Shown piece by piece: positions 9,248 through 18,819 of a stretch of 64,000 bases of DNA (positions within the stretch are counted from its first letter, which is position 1; every line of letters begins with the position of its first letter). The translations under genes and the position numbers were made by a program. The notes under the pieces were generated by a model that did not search any database, was not told where the DNA came from, and worked only from the letters and a program-made list of their open reading frames with translations. The stretch spans positions 62,001 through 126,000 of the forward strand of contig NZ_PIZU01000006.1 of the NCBI RefSeq assembly GCF_002838065.1, in the 5' to 3' direction. This DNA comes from Mycobacterium hubeiense (lineage in GTDB: Bacteria > Actinomycetota > Actinomycetes > Mycobacteriales > Mycobacteriaceae).

Positions 9248-10157
9248 GTGAGCACACAAATCGAATTCGTGCCGGCGAAACCCACGACGGCGATCGTCGG
9301 CGAACCGGACACCGAGGCCTCGCCCAAACGCGGGCGCTCGTCCTGGTACCGGCTTTTGGTCGCTGGCCACCCGCATCGACCTGGACAACTCGAATCAGCC
9401 GCCGTTCACCCTTGCGCACGGCTGGGCCAACATTCTCGGCACGGATCCGTTGGGCCGCAGCATGTTGGCCCGGCTCGTCGTCGCGAGCCGCACCACCTTG
9501 TCGGTGGCCGTGCCCGCTGTGGTGCTCTCCGCGGTCGTCGGCTCGGCGATCGGAATGTGGGCCGGCTACCACCGCGGCTGGCGCGAGACCCTTGCGATGC
9601 GGGTGGCCGACGTGATCATGAGCTTCCCCTCGCTGCTGCTGGCGGTGGTCGTGCTGTACGTGTTCTCGCCGAGCGCGGCGAATATCGTTCTGGTGCTGGC
9701 AATCACGCGCATCCCGGTCTACCTGCGCACCGCGCGGGCCGAGTCTGCCGAGCTGCAGAGCAGGCTGTTCGTCGACGCTGCACGCACGTTCGGGGCCAGC
9801 GCGCACGCGATCATCTGGCGCCACGTGCTGCCGATCGTGCTGCCAACCCTGCTGACCGTTGCGACACTGGACTTCTGCTACGTCATGCTGGCCGAGAGCT
9901 CCTTGAGCTTCCTGGGCATCGGCATCCAGCCGCCCGACGTCAGCTGGGGCCTGATGGTGTCGCAGGGCCGCACCTATCTGCACACCGCCTGGTGGCTGTC
10001 GTTCTTCCCCGGCCTCGCGATCGTCATCACCACGGTCTCGGCCACCATCCTCGCCGCGTGGGCCAGGATCGCGACCGATCCCGGCCAGCGCTGGCGGCTC
10101 ACCGTTCCGCAAAAACGCCTGTCCCGCTTCACCAAGACCGCGAAGGCCCTCTCATGA
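9248..10157 (+). pseudogene. ABC importer permease (DppC-like), internal deletion with frame change
   Basis: The GTG at 9248 (AAGGGAG upstream) opens a reading frame for about 37 residues, ending the cytoplasmic N-terminus at SSWYRLL. The remaining protein continues only in another frame from about 9363 (LATRIDLDNSNQPPF, then GTDPLGRSMLARL) to the TGA at 10155-10157. The first membrane segment expected between these two parts of a DppC-like protein is missing. The sequence is thus best explained by a deletion of 3n+2 bases near 9355-9363. The C-terminal part retains the EAA loop and membrane segments. The intact downstream frame could begin at the internal ATG 9450, but would lack TM1 and the loop after it. 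It is either a real null allele or an assembly error. Confidence 0.7.
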
Positions 10158-11173
10158 CCGCGCTCGCCGATCACGTGCCCACCACCGCCGTCAATGCCAG
10201 CCCGGCATTGCAGGTCGACGGGCTGACCGTCGACATCCGCACCATCGCCGGGACCGTGCGGGCGGTCAACGACGTGTCGTTCGCCGCCCACCGCGGCGAA
10301 ACACTGGCGCTGCTGGGCGAATCCGGCTGCGGCAAGTCGATGACGGCCACGGCGCTGGTCGGGTTGCTCGAACCCGTCGCCGAGGTGGTCGCCGGCTCCG
10401 CCCGTCTCGACGACGTCGATCTGCTGGCGGCAGACAAGAACACCCGGCGCAAACTGGCCGGCACCGAACTGGCGATCGTGTTCCAGGACGCGCTGACCGC
10501 ACTCAACCCCCTCTACACCGTGGGAACTCAGCTGGCAGAACCGTTCCGGATTCACCACGGCATGTCGGCGAAAGAGGCCAAGCGCAAAGCCGTCGATCTG
10601 ATGGCCCGGGTGGGAATTCCGCAGCCCGAATCCCGACTGAACGCCTATCCGCACCAGTTCTCCGGCGGCATGCGGCAGCGCCTGCTGATCGCGATGGCCG
10701 TCGCGTTGAACCCGAGCGTGCTGATCGCCGACGAGCCGACCACCGCACTGGACGTCACGGTGCAGGCGCAGATCATGGCGCTCTTGCGGGATCTGCGCAC
10801 GGAGTTCAACATGGCCGTCATCCTGATCACCCATGACTTGGCCCTGGTCGCCGAGGAGGCCGACCGGGTCGCGGTGATGTATGCCGGCAACATCGTCGAA
10901 ACCGGTTCGGTGTCAGACGTTTTCGCTGATCCTCGGCATCCCTACACCAAGGGTCTGCTGAACTCCGTTCCGGTCAACGCCGTACGCGGCGAGGAACTCA
11001 AATCCATCGGCGGCGCGCCGCCGGACCTTCATTCGATACCGCCCGGCTGCGTCTACCAGGCGCGCTGCCCGTTGGCGCGGGAGATCTGCACGACGACCCG
11101 GCCCACCCTGCGGTCGGTGTCCGATGGCCGAAAAGCCGCCTGCCACTTCCCCGAAGAGGTACCCAATGTCTGA
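10154..11173 (+). CDS. ABC importer ATPase (DppD-like)
   Basis: A 339-residue ATP-binding subunit. It has Walker A GESGCGKSM, Walker B LIADEPTTALD, the signature FSGGMRQR, the H-loop THDL, and the C-terminal oligopeptide/dipeptide extension with its cysteine-rich motif (CVYQARCPLA...C). The ATG at 10154 overlaps the permease stop (ATGA). The open frame runs upstream through the permease region only because of the frame change there, so the long fused frame from 9248 is not one protein. It would energise import together with the next gene. Confidence 0.9.
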   Translation: MTALADHVPTTAVNASPALQVDGLTVDIRTIAGTVRAVNDVSFAAHRGETLALLGESGCGKSMTATALVGLLEPVAEVVAGSARLDDVDLLAADKNTRRKLAGTELAIVFQDALTALNPLYTVGTQLAEPFRIHHGMSAKEAKRKAVDLMARVGIPQPESRLNAYPHQFSGGMRQRLLIAMAVALNPSVLIADEPTTALDVTVQAQIMALLRDLRTEFNMAVILITHDLALVAEEADRVAVMYAGNIVETGSVSDVFADPRHPYTKGLLNSVPVNAVRGEELKSIGGAPPDLHSIPPGCVYQARCPLAREICTTTRPTLRSVSDGRKAACHFPEEVPNV

Positions 11174-12164
11174 TCGACTGCTCGAGGTCCGCGACGTGAC
11201 CAAGACCTTCCCGGTGGCCGGTAAGAACACGCTGCGTGCGCTCGACGGCATCAGTCTGGACCTGGCACGCGGTGAGACGCTGGGCCTCGTCGGCGAATCC
11301 GGCTGCGGGAAGTCGACCCTGGCGAGGACATTGCTGATGCTCGAGCGCCCCGACTCCGGAACCGTCACCTTCGACGGCATCGACCCGTTCAGCCTGCGTA
11401 ACAAGGACTTACTGGCCTTTCGTAGGCGGGTGCAGATGGTGTTCCAGGACCCGTACGCGTCGTTGAACTCCCGCATGTCGGCGGGCGACATCATCGCCGA
11501 GCCGTGGCGCACGCACAAGACGCTCTACAAGAGTCGCCGCGACCGTGAGATGCGGGTGCGCGGGCTGCTGGATCTCGTCGGTCTGAGGGCCCGCGATGCC
11601 GACCGGTACCCTCAGGAGTTCTCCGGCGGGCAGCGCCAGCGCATCGGCATCGCGCGCGCCCTCGCGCTGAACCCCGACGTCATCGTCTGCGACGAACCCG
11701 TCTCCGCGCTGGACCTGTCCGTGCAGGCGCAGGTGCTCAACCTGCTCAACGACCTGCAGCAGCAGCTCGGCATCAGCTATATCTTCATCTCACACGACCT
11801 GTCGGTGGTACGCCACGTCGCCGACCGGGTGGCGGTGATGTACCTGGGCCGGATCATCGAAAACGGGCCCACCGAAGCCGTTTTCGACCGCCCCAACCAC
11901 CCCTACACCGCCGCGCTGATGTCGGCGGCGCCGAAACTCGAAGCGGCCCAACGGGGTAACCGGATTCTGCTGAAGGGTGAAGTGCCGTCGCCGCTGAACC
12001 CGCCATCGGGCTGCCGGTTCCGCACCCGCTGCTGGCGTGCCACCGATATCTGCGCCACCCAGGCACCACCCGTCGCCCCCGATCCGCAGGTCAGCGGGCA
12101 CAGCGCCGAGTGCCATCACCCGCTGCTGGCGGAGGGCGCCATCCCCGTTACCGTCTCAGCGTGA
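11166..12164 (+). CDS. ABC importer ATPase (DppF-like)
   Basis: A 332-residue ATPase subunit. It has Walker A GESGCGKST, Walker B VIVCDEPVSALD, signature FSGGQRQR, H-loop SHDL and the C-terminal Cys-containing extension (CRFRTRCWRA). The ATG at 11166 overlaps the preceding ATPase by 8 bp; an earlier in-frame ATG at 11124 lies well inside that gene. With the preceding ATPase it would form the heterodimeric motor of the importer. If the DppC-like permease really is broken, both ATPases may be idle or serve another permease. Confidence 0.9.
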   Translation: MSDRLLEVRDVTKTFPVAGKNTLRALDGISLDLARGETLGLVGESGCGKSTLARTLLMLERPDSGTVTFDGIDPFSLRNKDLLAFRRRVQMVFQDPYASLNSRMSAGDIIAEPWRTHKTLYKSRRDREMRVRGLLDLVGLRARDADRYPQEFSGGQRQRIGIARALALNPDVIVCDEPVSALDLSVQAQVLNLLNDLQQQLGISYIFISHDLSVVRHVADRVAVMYLGRIIENGPTEAVFDRPNHPYTAALMSAAPKLEAAQRGNRILLKGEVPSPLNPPSGCRFRTRCWRATDICATQAPPVAPDPQVSGHSAECHHPLLAEGAIPVTVSA

Positions 12165-12883
12165 GCATTGCCGCCTATTCCATTGTCGCCGTGGCGATTG
12201 TGCTGGCGTCCTGCATGCAGGCGTCGATCGGCTTCGGAATGGGCATGCTCGCCGCGCCGATCGTCGCGATCGTCGATCCGGGCCTCATTCCCGGCACCCT
12301 GATCATGCTGGCCACACTGCTGACGGTGCTCGTCGTGATACGGGAACATCAGCACATCGATCTGGCCGGCACCGGCTGGGCGCTCATCGGGCGCGTGCCG
12401 GGCACCATCGCCGGTGCGCTTCTGCTGGCCGCCCTGCCCGAACGCGCGCTGGCGCTGGTGCTCGCCGGCGTGGTGCTCGGCGGCGTCGCACTCACCAGCG
12501 TCGGCTGGATCCCCGCGCCGCATCCCCGCAATCTGGTGTTGGCCGGAGCCACCTCCGGGGTGCTCGGCACCGCGACATCGATCGGCGGGCCGCCGATGGC
12601 GCTGGTGTGGCAGAACACCTCCGGCGCGGCGCTGCGCGGAACGATGAGCGGGTTCTTCCTCGTCGGCTCCATGATGTCGATCGCGGTGCTCACGGTCACC
12701 GGGGCCGTCGACAGCGGGACCGTGTCGTCGTTCGCCACGCTGATACCGGCGGTGGTGGTCGGCTATTTGCTGTCCCGCTTGGTGAATCGCCTGCTGGATC
12801 CGCGGCGGCAGCGGTGGACGGCTATCACGATCTCGGCGATCGGGGCGATCGTGCTGATCGTGCGGCAACTGGTCGGGTTCTGA
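12161..12883 (+). CDS. TauE/SafE-family membrane transporter
   Basis: A 240-residue protein with about eight hydrophobic segments and the two-fold repeat of the TauE/SafE (sulfite exporter) family. Examples are the N-terminal ASIGFGMGMLAAPIVAIVDP and the mid-protein GVLGTATSIGGPPMALVWQ. Members export or import organic and sulfur anions. The GTG at 12161 overlaps the ATPase stop codon by 4 bp, so it is the sixth gene of the importer operon, and the IclR gene follows with another overlap. A role in moving an organic anion linked to aldarate use is inferred from position only. Confidence 0.82.
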   Translation: MSIAAYSIVAVAIVLASCMQASIGFGMGMLAAPIVAIVDPGLIPGTLIMLATLLTVLVVIREHQHIDLAGTGWALIGRVPGTIAGALLLAALPERALALVLAGVVLGGVALTSVGWIPAPHPRNLVLAGATSGVLGTATSIGGPPMALVWQNTSGAALRGTMSGFFLVGSMMSIAVLTVTGAVDSGTVSSFATLIPAVVVGYLLSRLVNRLLDPRRQRWTAITISAIGAIVLIVRQLVGF

Positions 12884-13695
12884 TGTCCCCGTATGTGAAC
12901 ATGGCAACCGTGCAACCATCCGAGGCCGCCGTGCGCAAGGTGAAGTCGGCGGTGCGCACCGTCGAGTTGCTGGAGTACCTCGCGTCACGTCAGGACCAGC
13001 CGGCCCGCATCCGTGACATCGCAGCGGCCCTCGACGTGCCGCGCAGCAGCCTGCACGCATTGTTGCGGACGTTGGTCGCTGCGGGCTGGGTCCGCTGCGA
13101 CGCGTCGGGAACGTTGTACGGCATCGGGATTCGCGCGCTGCTGGTGGGCACCAGCTACCTCGACACCGATCCGTATCTGCCGATCATCACACCGTTTCTC
13201 GACGACCTGCGGCGCGAGCTGGACGAGACATTCCACGTGGCACGGCTCGACGGCACCGACGTCGTGTACCTGGCGACCCGCGAATCCGGACAGTACGTGC
13301 GCACCCACAGCCGAGTCGGCCGACGGCTGCCTGCCTACGCCACCGCGCTGGGAAAGGCGCTACTCGCCGAACGATTCGGCGCCGAGCGCGACGAGTGCCT
13401 GCCGGAGCAGCTGACGCCGCTGACCCCACACACCATCACCGACAGATCGGACCTCCACAACGCGCTCGATGAGGTGCGCATCCGCGGCTACGCGATCGAC
13501 GATGAAGAGAACACGTTGGGGCTGCGGTGTTTTGCGGTGCCGCTGCGATACGCGCAGCCCGCGCAGGACGCGATCAGCGCATCGGTGCCGATCGCGCGGT
13601 TGACACCCGAGCGCGAACGCGACCTCGTCGAGGCGCTGCGGGCGGTCGCCGACAAGGCGTCACGGGTGGTTCGATCAATGCAGCTACGGCATTAG
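12883..13695 (+). CDS. IclR-family transcriptional regulator
   Basis: A 270-residue IclR-type regulator. An N-terminal winged helix (about residues 15-80, RIRDIAAALDVPRSSLHALLRTL) is followed by the GAF-like effector domain (AYATALGKALLAE). The ATG at 12883 shares bases with the TGA of the TauE-like gene (TGATG). A second ATG at 12901 is also possible. The longer open frame covering 12037-13695 is a fusion with non-coding frame. The stop at 13695 lies directly before the shared box at 13697, so this regulator sits next to the promoter of the second glucarate dehydratase. It may control that promoter. Confidence 0.85.
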   Translation: MSPYVNMATVQPSEAAVRKVKSAVRTVELLEYLASRQDQPARIRDIAAALDVPRSSLHALLRTLVAAGWVRCDASGTLYGIGIRALLVGTSYLDTDPYLPIITPFLDDLRRELDETFHVARLDGTDVVYLATRESGQYVRTHSRVGRRLPAYATALGKALLAERFGAERDECLPEQLTPLTPHTITDRSDLHNALDEVRIRGYAIDDEENTLGLRCFAVPLRYAQPAQDAISASVPIARLTPERERDLVEALRAVADKASRVVRSMQLRH

Positions 13696-13696
13696 T

Positions 13697-13743
13697 CCAT
13701 GCCTTCATAGTGTTGGACATGCATCGACACTGCTCACTACGCT
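13697..13743 (+). promoter_or_regulatory. Promoter with shared aldarate box, upstream of gudD operon
   Basis: CCATGC at 13697-13702, 9 nt, GTTGGAC at 13712-13718, then ATGCATC, and TACGCT at 13738-13743 placed 19 nt after TTGGAC. The start codon at 13753 follows after only 9 nt, so the leader is absent or a few bases long. The box is the same as on the minus strand at 6507-6479 and 20468-20440. Confidence 0.65.
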
Positions 13744-13752
13744 GAATGCATC

Positions 13753-15099
13753 ATGTCGTCGCAGAGTCGTACCCCGATCGTCAAAGAAATGAAGGTCGTC
13801 CCGGTCGCGGGGCACGACAGCATGCTGCTGAACCTCAGCGGCGCGCACGGCCCGTTCTTCACCCGAAACCTGGTGATCCTCACCGATTCCGATGGCAACA
13901 CCGGGGTCGGCGAGGTGCCCGGTGGCGAGCCGATTCGCCGCACACTCTCCGACGCCGCCGATCTCGTCGTCGGCAGCACTCTGGGCGCCTACCACGCCAC
14001 GCTCGCCGCGATGCGGCGCGAGTTCGCCGACCGCGACCGCGGCGGCCGCGGAGCACAGACGTTCGACCTACGAGTCGCCGTCCACGCCGTCACCGCCGTC
14101 GAGTCCGCCCTGCTGGATCTGCTCGGCCAGCACCTCGGTGTCACCGTCGCCGCACTGCTCGGCGATGGGCAGCAGCGCGATCGGGTGCCGGTGCTGGGAT
14201 ACCTGTTCTTCGTGGGCGACCGCACCAAAACCGATCTCGCTTACCGGTCGCCGTCCGACGAGGACGCCAACGGCGATGAATGGCTGCGCATCCGCCACGA
14301 CGAGGCGCTCTCCCCGGAGGCCGTCGTCCGACTCGCCGAGGCGGCCCGGGACCGCTACGGATTCCGCGATTTCAAACTCAAGGGCGGCGTGCTGCCCGCG
14401 GTCGACGAGGCGAAAGCAGTGACGGCACTCGCCGACCGTTTCCCGGATGCGCGAATCACGTTGGACCCCAACGGGGCCTGGCTACTCGAGGATGCGGTGC
14501 GCACGTGTCGCGGCCTGACCGACGTGCTGGCCTATGCGGAGGATCCGGTCGGGCCCGAGGGCACCTTCTCCGGCCGCGAGGTGATGGCGGAGTTCAAACG
14601 CGCGACGGGGCTGCCGACGGCCACCAACATGATCGCGACGGACTGGCGCGAGCTTGGCCATGCCATCCGGTGCGGTGCGGTCGATATTCCGTTGGCGGAT
14701 CCCCACTTCTGGACGATGAACGGATCCGTGCGCGTCGCACAACTCTGCGACGCCTGGGGGCTGACGTGGGGCTCACACTCGAACAACCACTTCGATGTGT
14801 CCCTGGCGATGTTCACCCACGTCGCCGCCGCAGCGCCCGGCACGATCACCGCCATCGACACCCACTGGATCTGGCAGGATGGTCAGCGAATCACCAAGGA
14901 GCCCTATCGGATCGCCGACGGCCACCTGACCGTGCCCGAGCGCCCGGGCCTCGGAATCGAGCTCGACCTCGACGCGGTGAACGCGGCTCACGACCTCTAC
15001 CTCGCAGAAGGCCTCGGCGCCCGCGACGACGCGGCGGCCATGCAGTATCTGATCCCGGGTTGGACCTTCGACAGTAAACGTCCAGCGTTGCATCGATGA
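13753..15099 (+). CDS. gudD: Glucarate dehydratase
   Basis: A 448-residue enolase-superfamily dehydratase closely matching the classical GlucD layout. It has FKLKGG with catalytic Lys208/Lys210 (E. coli GlucD uses Lys205/207), LDPNGAW and EDPVGPEG for metal ligands, TNMIATDW, and the C-terminal [15 protein letters not shown] and [10 protein letters not shown]. It should convert D-glucarate (and L-idarate in known members) to 5-dehydro-4-deoxy-D-glucarate, which KdgD at 2263 would use. The ATG at 13753 is placed by the short promoter-start distance. It overlaps the next gene by 4 bp. Confidence 0.9.
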   Translation: MSSQSRTPIVKEMKVVPVAGHDSMLLNLSGAHGPFFTRNLVILTDSDGNTGVGEVPGGEPIRRTLSDAADLVVGSTLGAYHATLAAMRREFADRDRGGRGAQTFDLRVAVHAVTAVESALLDLLGQHLGVTVAALLGDGQQRDRVPVLGYLFFVGDRTKTDLAYRSPSDEDANGDEWLRIRHDEALSPEAVVRLAEAARDRYGFRDFKLKGGVLPAVDEAKAVTALADRFPDARITLDPNGAWLLEDAVRTCRGLTDVLAYAEDPVGPEGTFSGREVMAEFKRATGLPTATNMIATDWRELGHAIRCGAVDIPLADPHFWTMNGSVRVAQLCDAWGLTWGSHSNNHFDVSLAMFTHVAAAAPGTITAIDTHWIWQDGQRITKEPYRIADGHLTVPERPGLGIELDLDAVNAAHDLYLAEGLGARDDAAAMQYLIPGWTFDSKRPALHR

Positions 15100-16055
15100 A
15101 AATCGTTGTCGCCGATTCGAATCTGGTCCCGCACCGGAACCGGTTCGAGGGGTCCCTGCCGCCCGGCTCGGTGGTGGTGTGGCACGAGGCCCCCGACGAC
15201 CTCAGAGACGCCGACGTCTACGTCGGCAGCCGCTTCACCACCTCGATGGCCGCTGCGGCGGACAAGCTGAGACTGGTGCATGTCGCCGGCGCCGGCACAG
15301 ACAAGATCGCCTTCGATGCACTGAAACCGAACGTGTTGGTGGCGAACACCTTCCATCACGAAGACTCCATCGCCGAGTACGTGCTTGCCGCTGCCGTGAT
15401 GCTGCGGCGCGATTTCCTGAAGCAGGACCGTGCCTTGCGCGACGGGCGGTGGGCGACCTCGGTGTATGACGGGTCGATCCCGCAGCCGCGATCCCTGCAG
15501 GGCGCCCGCGTCGGGTTCGTCGGGTTCGGGCACATCGGGCGTCGCAGTTGGCAACTGCTGCGGGTGCTGGGAGCCGTGGGTGCCGCCGTCACGGGCAGCG
15601 GGCACCTCGACGCCGCCGCAGCGGGATTGGCGTGGGCGGCCGACACCGCACACCTCGACCGGCTGATGGCCGAGTCGGAGGTCGTCGTCGTCTCGGCGCC
15701 GCTCACGGAGCGTACGGTCGGCATGATCGGCACGCTGCAGCTTCGCGCACTCGGACCGCAGGGCGTGCTGATCAATGTGGGCCGCGGCGCGCTCGTCGTG
15801 GAATCGGCGCTCTACGAAGCGCTTTCAGAACGCGACATCGCGGGCGCCGCCATCGACGTCTGGTATCACTACCCGGACGCCAACGGGCGCGGCACGCCGA
15901 GCGCGTTGCCGTTCGCCGAGTTGACGAACGTCCTGATGACCCCGCACTCGTCGGGCGTCACCGAAAACACCTTCACCGGCCGCGCCGACGATATCGCCGC
16001 CAACATCGGGCGGCTGCAGCGCGGCGAACCGTTGAAGAATCTCGTTGCCCGATAA
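15096..16055 (+). CDS. D-2-hydroxyacid dehydrogenase
   Basis: A 319-residue NAD-binding 2-hydroxyacid dehydrogenase. It has the Rossmann motif [12 protein letters not shown], the catalytic Arg in [11 protein letters not shown] and the His in [13 protein letters not shown]. It is coupled to gudD by an ATGA overlap and is followed by the third dehydratase after 16 bp, so it belongs to the same transcript. It is divergent from the dehydrogenase at 5479 and the one at 58910. The natural substrate is unknown; reduction of a 2-oxo acid produced from aldarates is a reasonable guess. Confidence 0.82.
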   Translation: MKIVVADSNLVPHRNRFEGSLPPGSVVVWHEAPDDLRDADVYVGSRFTTSMAAAADKLRLVHVAGAGTDKIAFDALKPNVLVANTFHHEDSIAEYVLAAAVMLRRDFLKQDRALRDGRWATSVYDGSIPQPRSLQGARVGFVGFGHIGRRSWQLLRVLGAVGAAVTGSGHLDAAAAGLAWAADTAHLDRLMAESEVVVVSAPLTERTVGMIGTLQLRALGPQGVLINVGRGALVVESALYEALSERDIAGAAIDVWYHYPDANGRGTPSALPFAELTNVLMTPHSSGVTENTFTGRADDIAANIGRLQRGEPLKNLVAR

Positions 16056-16071
16056 CCCCGTCAGGAGATCC

Positions 16072-17190
16072 ATGTCCGACCGCATCCGTCACCTCACGCT
16101 GTCCCACGTCGTGCTGCCGCTGGACAATCCGGTCAGCGACGCGAAAGTCCTGACGGGCCGCCAGAAACCGCTCACCGAGACGGTCCTGCTGTTCGTCGAG
16201 GTGACCACCGAAGACGGGCTCGAGGGCATGGGGTTCAGCTACTCCAAGCGCGCGGGCGGCCGGGCTCAGTTCGCCCACCTCGCCGAGATCGCGGACGTCG
16301 CGCTGGGTCAGGATCCCTCCGACATCGACCGGATCTACCAGTCGCTGCTGTGGGCGGGCGCCTCGGTCGGGCGCTCCGGGGTGGCCACCCAGGCGATCGC
16401 GGCGCTCGACGTCGCGCTGTGGGACCTCAAGGCCCGCCGCGCCGGCTTGCCGCTGGCCAAGCTGATCGGCGCGCACCGCGACTCGTGCCGCGTCTACAAC
16501 ACCTCGGGCGGGTTCCTGCAGGCCTCGGTCGACGAGATCAAGGAGAAGGCGACGGCGTCGCTGGAGGCCGGTATCGGCGGCATCAAAATCAAAGTCGGAC
16601 AGCCGGATTGGCGTACCGACCTGCAACGGGTGGCCGCGTTGCGCGAGCACCTCGGCGACACGCCGTTCATGGTCGACGCGAATCAGCAGTGGGACCGGGC
16701 GCGCGCCCGCAGGATGTGCCGCGAGTTGGAGGCGTTCGATCTGGTGTGGATCGAGGAGCCCCTGGACGCATGGGACGCCGTCGGCCACGCCGATCTGTCC
16801 CACACGTTCGACACCCCGATCGCGACGGGCGAGTTGCTCACCTCGGTGCAGGAGCACATGGCGCTGATCGGCGCCGGCTACCGGGGAATCGTGCAACCCG
16901 ACGCGCCGCGGATCGGCGGCATCACGCCGTTCCTGCGGTTTGCGACGATGGCCGCCCATGCCGGGCTCGCGCTGGCGCCGCACTACGCGATGGAGATCCA
17001 CCTGCACCTGGCCGCGACGTACCCCACCGAGCCGTGGGTCGAGCACTTCGAATGGCTCAACCCGCTGTTCAACGAGCGAATCGACATTCACGACGGCCGG
17101 ATGTGGCTGCCCGAGCGGCCGGGCCTCGGCTTCACCCTCAGCGATCGGATGCGCGCCCTCACCAAGGAGACCGCCGCCTTCGGCGGGTAA
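16072..17190 (+). CDS. L-talarate/galactarate dehydratase-like enzyme
   Basis: A 372-residue mandelate-racemase-subgroup member of the enolase superfamily. The base motif KIKVGQPD carries Lys172 and Lys174. DANQQWD and WIEEPL are metal ligands, GELLTS follows, and the second catalytic base is His304 in ALAPHYAMEIHLHL. The C-terminal EPWVEHFEWLNPLFNE resembles the characterised L-talarate/galactarate dehydratase of Salmonella. The ATG at 16072 has AGGAG at 16062-16066. It would feed galactarate or L-talarate to the same 5-dehydro-4-deoxyglucarate pool. Substrate assignment is probable, not proven. Confidence 0.8.
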   Translation: MSDRIRHLTLSHVVLPLDNPVSDAKVLTGRQKPLTETVLLFVEVTTEDGLEGMGFSYSKRAGGRAQFAHLAEIADVALGQDPSDIDRIYQSLLWAGASVGRSGVATQAIAALDVALWDLKARRAGLPLAKLIGAHRDSCRVYNTSGGFLQASVDEIKEKATASLEAGIGGIKIKVGQPDWRTDLQRVAALREHLGDTPFMVDANQQWDRARARRMCRELEAFDLVWIEEPLDAWDAVGHADLSHTFDTPIATGELLTSVQEHMALIGAGYRGIVQPDAPRIGGITPFLRFATMAAHAGLALAPHYAMEIHLHLAATYPTEPWVEHFEWLNPLFNERIDIHDGRMWLPERPGLGFTLSDRMRALTKETAAFGG

Positions 17191-17196
17191 AGCACA

Positions 17197-17260
17197 CCCG
17201 CGAAGCTGTAGTTACCGAGACGTTGTGCGAGTAAGGACCTCGCCAACTACAGTCTCGCGG
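17197..17260. terminator. Long inverted repeat between convergent genes
   Basis: CGCGAAGCTGTAGTT (17199-17213) pairs with the complement of 17245-17259 at 13 of 15 positions, with further pairing inside (CGAG/CTCG). There is no U-run. It lies between two convergent genes, so it is a candidate bidirectional intrinsic-like terminator, comparable to the one at 27044. Confidence 0.5.
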
Positions 17261-17273
17261 CGGGGTGAGCCGG

Positions 17274-18803
17274 CTAGACGCCGACTTCCTTTGAAGCATC
17301 GGCGGATTCGGCGGCCTTGTGCTCGCCGCGACGCTTGAGCGCCAGCCGGACCGCCGGGAGCACCAGCAGGATGACGAAGATCGCCAGGATGGTCCCCGAG
17401 ATCGGCCGGGTGAAAAAGCCCGTGGGATCGCCGCCGAAGATCAGCAGCGAGCGGCGGGTGCTCGACTCGATGATCGAGCCGAGAACGAACGCCAGCACCA
17501 TGGGTCCGGGGTCGAAGCCGCCCTTTTTCATCAGGTAGCCGATCACGCCGAACACGATCATCAAGAAGATGTCGAATGTCGAGTTGTTGATGGTGTAGAC
17601 GCCGAGGATGGTGATCAAGGCGGTGATCGGCGCCAGAATCGCGGGACGGACACGCAGAATCCGAACAAACAAGCCCACCAACGGAATCGACAGGATCAAC
17701 AGCAGCAGATTGCCGATGTACATCGAGTTGATGACGCCCCAGAAGACGTCGGGGTGCTCATCGACCAGTTGCGGGCCGGGCGAAACGCCGAGGATCAGCA
17801 GCGCACCGAACAGCATCGCCATCGACGCGTTGGCGGGCAGGCCGATGGTGAGTAGCGGGATGAACGATGACGTCGCCGCGGCGTTGTTGGCCGTCTCGGG
17901 CGCGGCCACGCCCTCCACCGCCCCACGGCCGAACCGCTCCGGCGTCTTGGAGCGCCGTTTCTCGGTGGCGTAGGCCACGATCGAGGACAGCACCGCGCCG
18001 CCACCGGGCAGCACACCGAGCACGAAGCCGATGATCGAGCCGCGGCCGATGGCACCGGAAGCCTGTTTGAGGTCCTTGCGCGACGGCCACACATTGCCCA
18101 CTGCGGTGGGTATCTGCCGCCTGGCATGCCGCTGTTCGAGGTTGTACAGGATCTCCCCGACGCCGAACAAACCCATTGCGACGACGACGAAGTCGATGCC
18201 GTCGGCGAGGTGCAGGCTGTCGAACGTGAACCGGGACGCGCCGCTGAAGCTGTCTCGTCCCACGGTGGCCAGTAGCAGCCCGATGGTGCCGGCGATCAGC
18301 GCCTTGAGCTTGTTTCCACTGCCGATGGCCGCGACGAGCAGTACGCCCAGCAATGCCAGTGCGGCGTACTCCGGTGGGCCGAAGTCCAACGCGAAGCTGG
18401 CCACCACGGGGGCCAGCAGCGTCAGCCCGATGATCGAAATGGTCGCGCCCACAAAGGAACCGATCGCGGCGATGCCCAGCGCGGTGCCGGCTTTGCCCTG
18501 TTTGGCCAGGGCGAAGCCGTCGAACACGGTGACCACCGAGGACGCTTCACCGGGCAGCCGCAAGAGCACCGACGTGATGGTGCCGCCGTACTGCGCCCCG
18601 TAATAGATGCCCGCGAGCATGATGATCGCCGACACGGGATCGATGGCGTATGTGATGGGCAGCAGGATGGCGATGGTGGCGGCCGGGCCCAGTCCTGGCA
18701 GCACGCCGATGATCATGCCGATCAGCACGCCGATCAGGCAGTACAGCAGGTTCTTCGGCTCGACGACGAGGGCGAACCCTTCGAGAAAAGCGTTGAGGTC
18801 CAT
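17274..18803 (-). CDS. tctA: Tripartite tricarboxylate transporter, large membrane subunit TctA
   Basis: A 509-residue membrane protein of the TctA family with about twelve hydrophobic segments. Family motifs include GVLPGLGPAATIAILLP near residue 32, GIYYGAQYGGTITSVLLRLPGE near 65 and GLPANASMAMLFGALLILG near 320. It forms the transport channel for carboxylates delivered by the TctC binding protein. It is the last gene of a tctC-tctB-tctA operon read from 20364 downward. The neighbouring aldarate enzymes suggest an aldarate or related dicarboxylate as substrate, which is inference. Homologues usually carry citrate-like or aromatic acids. Confidence 0.92.
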   Translation of the reverse strand: MDLNAFLEGFALVVEPKNLLYCLIGVLIGMIIGVLPGLGPAATIAILLPITYAIDPVSAIIMLAGIYYGAQYGGTITSVLLRLPGEASSVVTVFDGFALAKQGKAGTALGIAAIGSFVGATISIIGLTLLAPVVASFALDFGPPEYAALALLGVLLVAAIGSGNKLKALIAGTIGLLLATVGRDSFSGASRFTFDSLHLADGIDFVVVAMGLFGVGEILYNLEQRHARRQIPTAVGNVWPSRKDLKQASGAIGRGSIIGFVLGVLPGGGAVLSSIVAYATEKRRSKTPERFGRGAVEGVAAPETANNAAATSSFIPLLTIGLPANASMAMLFGALLILGVSPGPQLVDEHPDVFWGVINSMYIGNLLLLILSIPLVGLFVRILRVRPAILAPITALITILGVYTINNSTFDIFLMIVFGVIGYLMKKGGFDPGPMVLAFVLGSIIESSTRRSLLIFGGDPTGFFTRPISGTILAIFVILLVLPAVRLALKRRGEHKAAESADASKEVGV

Positions 18804-18819
18804 GTGGTTTCGGCGGGGG

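Noticed and set aside
6734..9388. An 884-residue minus-strand open frame opposite the ABC importer genes
   Set aside because: The composition is Arg/Gly/His-rich without domains; the plus strand encodes a lipoprotein and a permease with clear motifs.
9248..11173. A single 641-residue protein combining the permease start with the DppD-like ATPase
   Set aside because: The middle portion is not protein-like; the frame only stays open because of the deletion near 9360, and the ATPase has its own ATG at 10154.
12037..13695. A 552-residue plus-strand frame that would fuse upstream sequence to the IclR regulator
   Set aside because: The first 280 residues lie in a wrong frame over the ATPase and TauE-like genes; the IclR protein starts at 12883 or 12901.
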